DNA from: Adineta vaga
Taxonomy: Eukaryota; Rotifera
Assembly (NCBI GenBank): GCA_021613535.1
Contig: CP075497.1
Location: 13,702,001-13,766,000, forward strand
Reading direction: 5' to 3'
DNA length: 64,000 bases
Within the stretch, counting starts at the first letter, position 1. Each line of letters starts with the position of its first letter. The notes beneath the pieces are model-generated. The model was not told the origin of the DNA and did not search any database. It saw only the letters and a list, made by a program, of their open reading frames with translations. Positions 27,201-39,400 of the stretch are shown here, piece by piece. Position numbers and translations under genes: made by a program.

Positions 27201-30200
27201 AATAAATACAGCCGACCATTTCGATTGCTATAATACCAATTATCTAAATATTATTTATATTTTCATTATACAAAAATTTTCGTCTGCCTATCGATACTAC
27301 TACGTGAAATAAGCTTACCATTGATATACTCCTTTCGAGGCATTGACTAATCACTTCACTTGAAGAGATATGATATTCATTGAGAAATGTCACTGCTAAT
27401 GACTGAGCACAATCTAATAATTCTGAATATGTTGAAGATTGTTCATCTAATTCAACAGCCAGTTTCTGTGGATTTATCATCGCTTGAAAAACAAATGTAT
27501 GATGAATACAATTCATTGGAGAATATGATATTTGTGTGTTATTCATAGATTGTGTCAGCAATTGTTCATCTGGTAATGTAAAGGATATTTCATTAATTGG
27601 CTTATTGATATGAGTATCGTTAGATGTAAACAATTGATTCAATATGGAATAGAATTGTTGTGCAATCTTATCCACTGTGTCCGCATCAAACAAATCAGTA
27701 GATGCACCGATCGTGCATGAAAGTTCATTTTGATGGACATCATACTCAACGCTAAGAATGAAATCAGATCGACTCATTAGTTCGTGTTCAGTAGCGTTTA
27801 TTGAGTGGGGCATCAACAGGAGTTCACCGTCACCAATGATTACTTTCTTCACTTTATCTCTTGCCATAAGTGATGTAAATGCAAATGACGTCTCGAGAAA
27901 TGCAGGGATTAATATATCAGGATGTTGAGCAAGAATATATTGAAAAGGAAAATAGGAATATTTTGTACTATTGATCATCATATCTTGAATGCGTTCAATA
28001 AATTTAGAGAAAAATGAATGAGGATCAATTCTACATCGTAAAGGAATAACATTGCCAAACATACCAATTATTAATTTCAATTCATCTCTATATCGTCCAT
28101 GCGTGTTCATTCCAATACACAAATCAGTTTCCCCATTCGTTAATTTGAATAAAAAAAGGGAATAAATGGCAAGTGTAAAGTTTTTGACTGACATATTAGT
28201 CAATGACGCATATGTCAGAAAGTGATGGGAGAGATATTGTCCAAAATTAAAAGAAACAGATTTTTCGCTGCCACTTCGGTATTCATTTGAAAGGCGCCGT
28301 CGATCGTATGGTAGCGATAATGATTGATTAAGTTTGTAATTAGAAAGCATGTCAAGCCAAAACATACTTGCACCAGCCATTGGCATTTGTTTTTCTATGA
28401 CAGTGTCTAAATGATGTCGAAAAAAAAGAGTACATGATGAGCGGAAAGTGTAACGAATATATATATTTACAATCAAGATAACGTAGAATAGTATCATCAT
28501 CGTTAGGCAGATGACCTGTTGTATATGCTTGATTAAGATCATTAAGGAATATTTTCATTGATGGAAAATCGAATAAAGCATGATGAAAGTTAAAGATGAT
28601 TACATCCTGATGAGAAAGAATACCATCAGAAGAAATTTGTTTGTAATAAATCAAGTGGCACCGAAAGACAAGGCCTTGCGCAAGGTCAAATAGTTGACTA
28701 TCATGTTTTTCCTTAGTTATTATTTCGTTGAATTGTTCATCGTTCTCGTAAATACTCTGAAGAAATGTAAATAACTGTTTTTTGTTGCCATTGAAATCAA
28801 TAACTCGTTGAATGACTTGATTAGTTTGTTTGTTAAATACCAGTGATGTTCGAAGTGTCTGATGTTTGATAATAATTTGATTGAGAGCATATTCAAGTTG
28901 TTTAGTTGATAATGTATGATTGCATGAAAGTTGATAAATGAATGGTAAATTATTGATCGCTGTATAGTTTTCATCATGATTGAAACGCAATCGTTCATCG
29001 AGCCATATGCGAGATTGACTGCAAGATGCCGGAGCTATAATCGTTAGAAATGAGTTAGCCAGAACTGTATAGAAATATGGTAAGCAAGTTGCGTGAAGAT
29101 AAAAAAACAATGGACTTCACCTAAACTTCTTATAGTTTTGTCCACTGTCGTTTTTTAGTAGTCAGTGTGTTCTTTGTCAAAAATATCAATTCTAACTAAC
29201 GAATTTCGACTGACGAATTCTACGGATACGCCGAAAATCGGACCAAATCTATACCGAATTAAGTCTATTGATTTGGATTGTTTGATCTGAGACAGTTGAC
29301 GAAATCATTGCACAAACTAGGAAAGTTCAATGAGATTTTCATTGAATGGCTCCACATACCGTTACCTCCTTCAGTGATGATCTCTTATTGATTGAAGAAT
29401 TTCTCAGCTTTTGCATTATTCAGTTTAGTTATAAAATAGTATTTTTATATTTGGATTTATGTCATTTCAGCATCGGAAAAAGTTAGTACCTTCAAACACA
29501 CGGATATGCTCAATGGTTCTGGACTCGAAATTTCATTCTTTCAGATCATCAATCGAAAGATATGGTTCATAATAATGGACTCAAAAATGCGGATGGTCAT
29601 CCCATTAAAATGCTTAGGGCGTACCAAAAGCACGAGCAGTGTCAGTCCAATACCGTGTATTAAGCTTTAAGAAACCTTCTTTATATACAATCTGACAGAG
29701 AAAAGAATGCTCTATCTTACACGTATGCGTCACGGTTGTACGAGTGGTAATGAGTATTTTCTGAATGACTTTTGATAAAAACAAGATAAAAATCCATCAA
29801 GTCATATATCCCGCGTTTTTTTCGCCTCGTTTCTTTGAAGTTTTCTGTTTATCGTTTTTAGAATAGACATAGTTGATAAGTTATGTACACTAAATTTTTG
29901 ATTATCAAATATAAAATCGAACTACTAACTGAGAACCTGTGAATTGCGGAAGACCGTCGTGGTTGATACGTAGGGATGTACCGAGACTGTCGGCCCAAGT
30001 GAGGTCGATCTGAAAAAGTGTCAGTTGGGTTCAAAATCAATTTTGGCAACTTTGAGTCATGATCAGTAAAACTTGGATGGACGAGGGCCTTGATACATCC
30101 TAATGATATGTATTTTAATTGGATCTCTGACAGAATTTTTTCGAAAAAGCTGTGAAGATGTTCATTTTATGTTTTTTTCTCTGTTGTAAAAAACCCCTTC

Positions 30201-33200
30201 TCCATTCATTTGAAAATTGAAGAAAAGTAGTTAAAAAATCAATAGTGTGAAAAGCCACCATATATCCCAGGTCAATGAATATGACCTGCATACATGATCG
30301 CACACGACCGTTTACAGCGACGTGTACGATGTTTATTATTTAAGATCGTTTTTTTCATATAAAAGAACATATTCAATAGCAAGTTTGATGTAGAGGTTGA
30401 CCGAAGGGTGATTTGGGTCGAGGAAAATGAATCTCGTGCTAGCTTTTAAGTTTTAGTAATGAACTCGTTGGCTGCGATATCACAAATATACGCGACTGCC
30501 GTTTTACTCTGTAAACGGTCATTTGCGACGGAAGATATTTGACCTGAGATGATTCGATGCATCTTCATTTCCTTTTTCTAAGGCTGAAAACCGCAGTTAC
30601 TTACCTTGTTTTATCAAAAGTTATTCAGAAAATACTCACTACCATTCGTACAACCATGACGCATAAGTATAAGATCGATCTCTTGAAATCTGCTTATTCA
30701 GATATTAGAAGTATGATCAAATAGCATAGAAAGATAGAGCATTCTTTTCTCTATCATATTGTATATAAAGAAGGTTTTTTAAAGCTTAATACACAATACT
30801 GAACTGTTACTGCCCGTGCTTTGGGGATGGTCGAAGAGATAGGCTCTGAAAAAGTTGAGTGTATCGGGCGATGCAGACTGAAAAGCTTTACAAACTACAC
30901 TATAAAGCACAGTGTAATGAAATCGAAAAGGTAAAAATCTATATAAGACTAATGTATAGAAATTCGACGTTTCATCGAATACACTCGTATTGTTTTTCCA
31001 AACAGAGTAGAGTACAAATAAGACAATCTGTCTTATTTAAATTAAAGAGCTTTTCATGACATATCTGACAGCATACTTTGATTTCAACTGGACTCATTAG
31101 ATATCATAATACAATCTACAAAGTGTGATTATTTTATACTATAGTACACAATAGTGCAAAAAATTAGTCTAGTCTTGCTTTGTAACTTCAAAATTTTTCG
31201 TACTAAAGGCAAAGAAAATAAATTCGAAATAATCTATTTCAATATAGTAGTCGATGCTACACTTTTGTACAGAAAACTAATATAAATAACGTCATCGACC
31301 TGAACGAAAAAAGTTCTCTCACATCCTGATAAGGAATAAGACTATCGCTTTTCCAACTGTTTCTAAACCTTACATATTTTTGATGCTATGGTCGTTCACT
31401 AGTTAATAGTCAGTTGATAGTCAGTCGATCAGAAATAGTTCAAATATAATCATACAAGTAGCGCTCGTCACGAGACTCGCTGATCTCTTTCTTGTAGAGA
31501 TTGTGTTTGCAAAATCGACTTATCGTTTGTTCTTCAACCCCGATTATCTTGCGACCAACTTTTATAAAAAAAAGTATTTTTGTTAGAAAATGGTCTTGTG
31601 TCTAAAAATAAACTAACATCAGAATCGCATTGCTCGACTCCTATTATCCTTTAGTTAGACTCTATGTACAGACATTCTTTTTATTTCCATATTTTACTAC
31701 GATTAGTCAGAGAATGCGGACAAATAAGACAGCACGTCAACAGACAATATATGTTTGCTAGACTCTTCTTCACGTGAGAGAGTGTAACAAATTTTCTATT
31801 TTATCATGTAATGCAATCCAGATATAATATTTCTTCAAAACTGAATACTGTAGCTATGAGTGCTAGGTATTATCAGTAGAAATGACCTTACCTTCATGCA
31901 TAACATCTGCTTGTCGACAAAATGTTATTTTCTCGATTTCTTCAGCTTCTTCGGGTAAAATAATAGTAAGTTTGGTAAGAGATAAATTGTTTAAATCAAT
32001 ACCATTGACACTCGAACGGGATGAAAAAATTTGTTCAAAAAGATATTGAAATCTTTGAGAAAGTTTCGTAGCAGTTGTTTCGTAAAACAGATCGTGTGAG
32101 CAGATTAAACGACATGATAGCTTACCATCACTTAATTCTGGATCATAAATAAATTGCAACATAAAGTCAAATTTAGCTACAATTGATGATTTTTGTACTG
32201 GTACTATTCTCAAGCTTGCTTCATTGAAATCTAACTCACTCATTTTCGACAAAATAGTAACGAAGTCAAATGGGGTTTCAAGAAAATGAACTTTTGATTC
32301 GTTTGTATGAAAATCAGTTAGAATACGTTGAAGCGGATAATGAGAATGTTCAAATATTGATACACACTTCTCCTGTACATGTTTAACAAACTCATCAAAT
32401 GACCAATAAGGATTGATTTGCACACGATAGGGTAATGTCGATACAAACATACCAATAAGTTCTTGTAATTCATTTCGATATCGATTCGCATTAATACAGG
32501 AAATACACAAATCGCTTTGATCAGAAGTTAACTTGAACAAAAACGTATAAAAAATAGTTAACCCGAGTTGGTATGGTGTGAGACGATTTGATGAAGCATA
32601 TTCAATAAATGATGTTGAAATATCATTCTGGAAAGAAATTTTAGATAACACTGATAAGCCTGATCGTTGATCATTTGATAAGCGATGTTTATCTATTGGT
32701 AACGATAGTGAACATCCTAGATTATATCCTCGTAACTCTATTTGCCAAAACTTTTGAGACAATGTCATATCCATTACACGTTCATGAATAGAATAGTCTA
32801 TATATTGAAAGGACTTTTCACCATCCAACCACGTTATGTTATTGTTATAAGCAAAGACTAAATCGTTATAAAATATTCGAGAAGACCATCCATCAATAAC
32901 TGCATGATGAATGCCAATGACGAGTACGTCAGAGGTTGTAATCGATGAGTTGTCTTTATTTAAACTAGCAGGATTTTGTTGTCGAAGTATTTGACAATAA
33001 AATACACGTCCACTTGCCAAATCGAAAAGATTCGAATCGAAACTTAGTTTAGAAATGATATCATTAAGTTTAATCTCATTTTCAAAAATCAACTCAGTTT
33101 CCACTGCAAATGCTGAATACTTCTGATTAATAAACTGTGTTAGTACACCATCTTCTCTGTTAAATATTAACGACGTACGCAAAATATTATGTTTGTTTAA

Positions 33201-36200
33201 AACAAATTGAATAGCATTCGATAGACGACTTTTTGATAAAGATCCTGTATATACTTTAAAGATATTTAATTCATTGTAGATAGCTACTTTATTTGAAAAG
33301 CGAACCGGTTCATCAAGAAAGATGCGTTCATGAGCGAATGATGCAATACCTGAAATTTTGAGATAAAATGTTACCACTACCGGTTAAACATTGATGGTAA
33401 AACAACATTACCTGCTATAACATGTAATGTTTGCCATTCTATTGACTTTCTATTATCCATAATAACTTTTTCAAGTAATAATGAATGCTGAGATATAGTG
33501 GGCTCGTCAAGAAAAAGTCCTATCGAGAGTTTTTGTCCATCAAAGCCAAATAATGATTGATAACGATGAAATAGTTGAACAAATAGAAGTGAATGACCGC
33601 CGATACTAAAAAAATTTGTCATTCTTGAAAGTTGCACTTTATCGCAACAGAGAATTTCACACCAGACATTAAGCAGATGTTCTTCCAACTGATTTATCGG
33701 GTTATTCAATTCATTGGACGACGATAATATCAATGATGACCAAATTGGTTTAGGTAAACTTTTCCGATCAATTTTGCCGTTCGCATTCAATGGAAATCTG
33801 TCAAGAATAATGAATATCGACGGAATCATATGTGGTGGAAGATGTGATTGACAATGATCACGAAGTTGTTGTTCATTCACAGATGAACTTTGGACATATG
33901 CAATCAGATAATCATCGTGCCATTTCATCACAACACAAGCTGAGATCGACGAAATGAAGAAAAGACATTGTTCGATTTCACCCAGTTCAATACGTTGACC
34001 ATGCACTTTCACTTGATGATCTTTTCGTCCTCGGTAATGAAGAAGACCATTGCCATCCATATGAACGAGATCTCCTGTTCGATAGAACAACTCATCATCC
34101 ACATAAATCAGTGCTTTTGCACTCAGATCATCACGATGAAGATAGCCAGCGAAGACACCAGCACCACCAACGAACAATTCACCTTCTTCATTCACAATGA
34201 CTGATTGATGGAATTCATCGAATACCAAACATTGATATTGAGGAAGTGGTGAACCAATGGGAACAGTAGTGTAGTCTGTTATTATGCTCACGGTAAACCA
34301 TGTGCATGTGATAGTTGTTTCTGCTGGACCATACGGGTTGTATATGTCATGGACTTGCTTTTCGAATTTTCTTAGAATGTCAATTAGTTTAATAGAAAAG
34401 GCTTCACCTACGAAAAGAAAATATGATCAGATATGCAAAACAGTCGTTCAGGTATCTTCACTTACCACCACTCAACAATGAGCGTAGATGAAATGAAACG
34501 TCGTTTCTTTTGGCGTACTCATCAACATACTTGAAGAAATCAAACAGTAAACTTGGCACTGAGTTCATAAAAGTGATTTGTTTTTCTTGCAAGATTGTCC
34601 TTAAGTAATCAAAATCGAGTGCACCATGTGGATGAAGCATGGCCAACATTCCTCCAATCATGAGAATGCCAAGAATTTCTTGAACATGAGTGTCGAACGA
34701 ACACCGTGCCATTTGTATAACAATATCATTCCCATTCAATAAATAGGTGCTAGTCAGCGATTGAATATAGTTAACGAAATTCCGTTGACGAACTTGAGCC
34801 TAAATACCAAATAATCATACTACCATACTCATAAAAACAAAGAAAAATAACCAACCGCTTTAGGTATTCCAGTTGATCCACTTGTAAAGATGATGTAGGC
34901 GATGTTCTCTGATGAGATCGTCACATTCGATAGTTTGTGAACACCAATATCATCTTTGCTGGAATAGTCATTCGTCAAGATCTCATCAATATTCACAGAC
35001 AGTTCACCACTCTCGATGTCAACAAACTTGTCTGATGTCAGCCAATGAACAAGAACAAGTCGACTGTGTGTTTGTTTAACAAGTGATTGCAAACGATGCT
35101 GAGGATCTCGAGGTGACAACGGACAGTATACACCGCCTACCATTTCGATCGCCATCATACCAATCACCTACAAATCAATCACATCCTTTTTCTTCGATCC
35201 ACTCTCCGATATCACAATCACTCACCATTGTCATACTTCTTTCCACACATTGACAAATAATATCACCCACCACAATACACTTCTCTTCAACAAAATGTAA
35301 TGACACCATCTGAACAGAATGCAACAACTCTGCATATGTCAACGATTGTTCATCGAGTTCAACTGCCACTTTCTGTGGATGTGTCATGACTCGTTCGATG
35401 AATGCATGAGGAATACACTGATCACTAAGAGCAAGAGGAGCATCGGAGAATGGTGTCAGTTGTGTGTTGTTCTGTGCTTGCAGAAGAAGTCGATCATGAG
35501 GTAAAGACAGTGATAATTGAGGGATGGATATGTCTAGTAGATGAGTGCCATTGGAAGATGAAAACAGCCGATGTAACATGAGATGGAATCGTTGAGCTAT
35601 TGTTTGAATCGTTTCACAAGTGAAGAGGTCAAGAGATGCATTGAGGGTACAAGAAAAGTGATTTGTCGTTGGATCATGCATGAAACTAGCTGTGAAATCA
35701 GCTTCACTTGTACACATCTCGAGTGACGAAGATATCAGCAAAAGTCGACTATTTCCAATCGCTGTTTCATGCTGATCCGTTGCATCGACGAGAGAAGTGA
35801 TGAACTCAAATGAGGTGTCGAGGAATGAAGGGTGTGAAAGATGAGGATGTTGATTGAGAATGTGTTGAAGTGGATAATAGGAGTATTTCAATGAGTTTGT
35901 TGCTCTTTCACATACGTGATGGATAAGTTGAGTCAATGACCAATGAACATCTAGTTGACATCGAAGTGGAATGGCATTGGCGAACATTCCAATGATTGAA
36001 TTGAGTTCTGGTCGATATCGACCATGGACATTCGTTCCAATGCAAAGATCGTGTTGTCCATTGGTGATTTTGAAGAGGAAAAGAAAATAGAATGAAAGAA
36101 TGAGATGTTCAAGCGAGATTTGATTTGTTGATGCATAGATGAGAAGTTGATGGGAGAGATGTGAGTCGAAATCAAAAGTGAGAGATGTTCCACGACCACT

Positions 36201-36431
36201 TCGATGTTCATTGGAAAGGCGATGTCGATCGTAGGGCAACGCCAGTGGTTGATGAAGTTGACAATGATGAAGTGTGTCAAGCCAGAAAAGACGTGCACCG
36301 GTCATTGACATTTGCTGTTCGATGACGGCATCTAGGAAGGAGAAATGTGGGGAAAGAAAATGAGCAAAGGAATAGAAGAGAGTGATATTTACAATCGAGA
36401 TAACGAAGAGTAGTAGTAGTAGTAGTATCAT

Positions 36432-36472
<41 letters not shown>

Positions 36473-39400
36473 TGTGAAGAGAGTTGACCTGTGACATATG
36501 CTTGATTGAGATCGTGTAGAAAGATGTCCATTGATGGAAAGTCAAACATTGCATGATGGAAGTTGAAGATAAGCAGATCTTTGTCCGACAAGAGACCATC
36601 AGATGAGATGTGATTGTGATAAACCAGATGACATCGAAAAACAAGTCCTTGAGCTAGATCAAACAGGTGAGGATTTCTCTTTTCTTCGAAGAGAATCTGT
36701 TGAAGTTGTTGATCGGTGTGATAGGTGCTGTTGCAGAAAGAGAAGTGTGGAGTGGGTGTTTTGAGTTGTTGCATGAGTTGCTGTGTGTGAGTGTCGAAGA
36801 TGAGTGCTGTATGAAGGGATGGGTGTTTGTTGATGATGAGTTGGAGTGCAAGCGAAAGTTTGCTGGTTGAGAGAGAATGTTGAGGATGTAGACGATAGAT
36901 GAATGGCATGTTGTAGATCGCCACTTGTGGATTGTCAGGATCGAAACGTACTTTTTCATCAAGCCAAATCCGTGCTTGCGCATATGATGCTGGTGCTATA
37001 GTTGAAAGAAAAGGAATAAGAACAATTCAATGTGATGTTTTTGGTGAGATGATGTTGCGGAATAAACTCATATAAGCATGTACATTAGACATGTAGAAGT
37101 TTTATCGATATTTGCTTGATGTATTAGTTACGATAGATGTTATCAGTCGTTAAAAGCTCCTCATTGTGCAGTTAAGTTGGGGATGATCCAATAAATAAAA
37201 GAAAATTACTCATAGGTAAGTTGAACATTGCATATCGTCGACTTTTGCTCTGAGTATTTTTAAGTATACCATATTTTTTTCACAGAATTGTACATGACTA
37301 TAGTCGTTCTTGTCAGTGGAAGAAACAGTTGAAGTATTCATGGTGAAAAGAACATTGTTTCTCATATTCCTAATAGTCATATATGAGATATTGAGAGTTC
37401 AATTTGAGTATTCAACTGTACTTTTAAGCCACTTAAACATTTGGTTATGTCCATTTCGAAGGAACATGATGATATAAAGCTCAATACGAATGGTGTGCGA
37501 AGAACTCTGTATAGATATATATCGGAATGGTTTTTCACTGTTAGAGAATGTGCTGCTATGCAAAACGTAAGGCTTTCAAGGTTCAAAAATAATTCACACC
37601 AAATTGGAAGTCGTAGGAAGAGCATCTTTTTCCAAAAAGAATGTCATAAAAGTCGATAGAAATTAAAATCAGAATTACTAGTTAGAGAAGGACAAGATTT
37701 TCTCATATTTTCCATCACTTACGGATCGAAACACCTCTGAATTCTCTGGCATAAAAGTACACCAATGGAAAAAAAATATCGAAGTTTGCATGATCTGAGT
37801 ATGATAACATGGAATCTAGCTCATTCGATCGCATTAAACAAGCGTTCGAAATTTCTACAATGTGAGCAGCTAGCCGAAGTAGGATAGAGTAGGATACGTA
37901 CAGTTGATTAACTAAACTCAACTTTTTAGCAATACTGCTATCTGTACCACATTTCCACGGTTGTGACTGGAAAATTTATACTTGAGAGGTACAAAGCTTG
38001 TATCCTATTCAGACTGTTCCTCATTGCATAAGATTAAAACCAATAAATGTATTGCCTATAGTTCAAATCCTTTTTTGCACAGAGATAGAAAAAAACAATT
38101 ATATTGATTGATTTATTATCAATATATGATGTCGTTATTCTTAACATTTGTGTTTTCCTACCTTTTGCACAATATTTCCCAGAATTCATTAAATCTGCTA
38201 AAATCAAGCAAAAGGCTGTTCGCGTGGAAGAATATGTGTTAGCTGATGCAAACAGTAAAGATTTACGTTATATGAAAACTAGATCAGATATCTAATGATG
38301 ATTGACAAACTTTCAGACCGAAAATTTCATACCGTAGGAGATGACGAGAGATGGAGGAATGTATGTGCTTGAAACTTTTCATATATTACTACGACATATT
38401 CTGCCATACATATATGATACAAGACAACTCAGGCTGTGTAGAACTACAAATCCATCTCTTTTCGTACAGATTCCGCTTCAAACCTTTTCCTTTCTAGCGA
38501 GCTGGACTATAAAATCTATCTTTTTTCTTACTGATTGAGATATAAAACTAATATTTTCTCTCAGAGATCCCCTTCTAACTTTATCTTCAGTTCAGTTCGA
38601 AACTGTCTAATCTTAAACACCGATGTCAAATTGCTCATCTCTCGCAAATACACGTACGTTCAGAATAGAGTATGACAGTCTAGCAAAGATCGTATAAAGG
38701 TGAGTGTCTTACTTTCGTGTAAGATATGTATATCTGCGTCAAAACGTAGTAGTCGGTAAATAGTTTAAAACTCGATACTAGGAATTTAATCGAAATTGGG
38801 AAGAAGTTCATCCACCTTCCATTTCTTGCTCGTGCCAACCCTCTTTCAACTATACTTTGCATTTGTGAGAGCGCCTGGGAAAGTATGATGATATTAAATG
38901 ATAGTGAACCATCTGAATAACATTTCAATCAAGTGCTTCCTCTATCTTTGCGAATAGTGTGTACCCTTTCTAAAAACCCTTCCGGGTCCAGGAAAGCATT
39001 ATGGGCCGTTTGGTGAGGTTGGGTGGCACAAACCTCTCTCTGCAGATGTAGAGAAGTACCATAGAACGTCGGTGATCGTAGTTACTATGGGAGCTGAATG
39101 CATAACGAACAAGTAAACAGACAAACAAACGTTCTTCTTTATATATAAAGATTTTTATTCCTGTTTCTATCGATGTGTGTGTGTGTCGAAAGCAAAGATG
39201 TATTTGTAAAACATTTGTTTCCAGATGACAACAAGAATTCAAACACTATCTAGCTAACAGACAAAAAATCTGAACATAATCTTTGTACGCTAAAATGACT
39301 TGTCAAAAGCCACTTCTCACTAACACTAGTTATTACTCAGAAAATAAGATATTAGGTTGGCAACAAAGTTTTTGCGTTTTTTTCAAAAATTTTATTTTTA

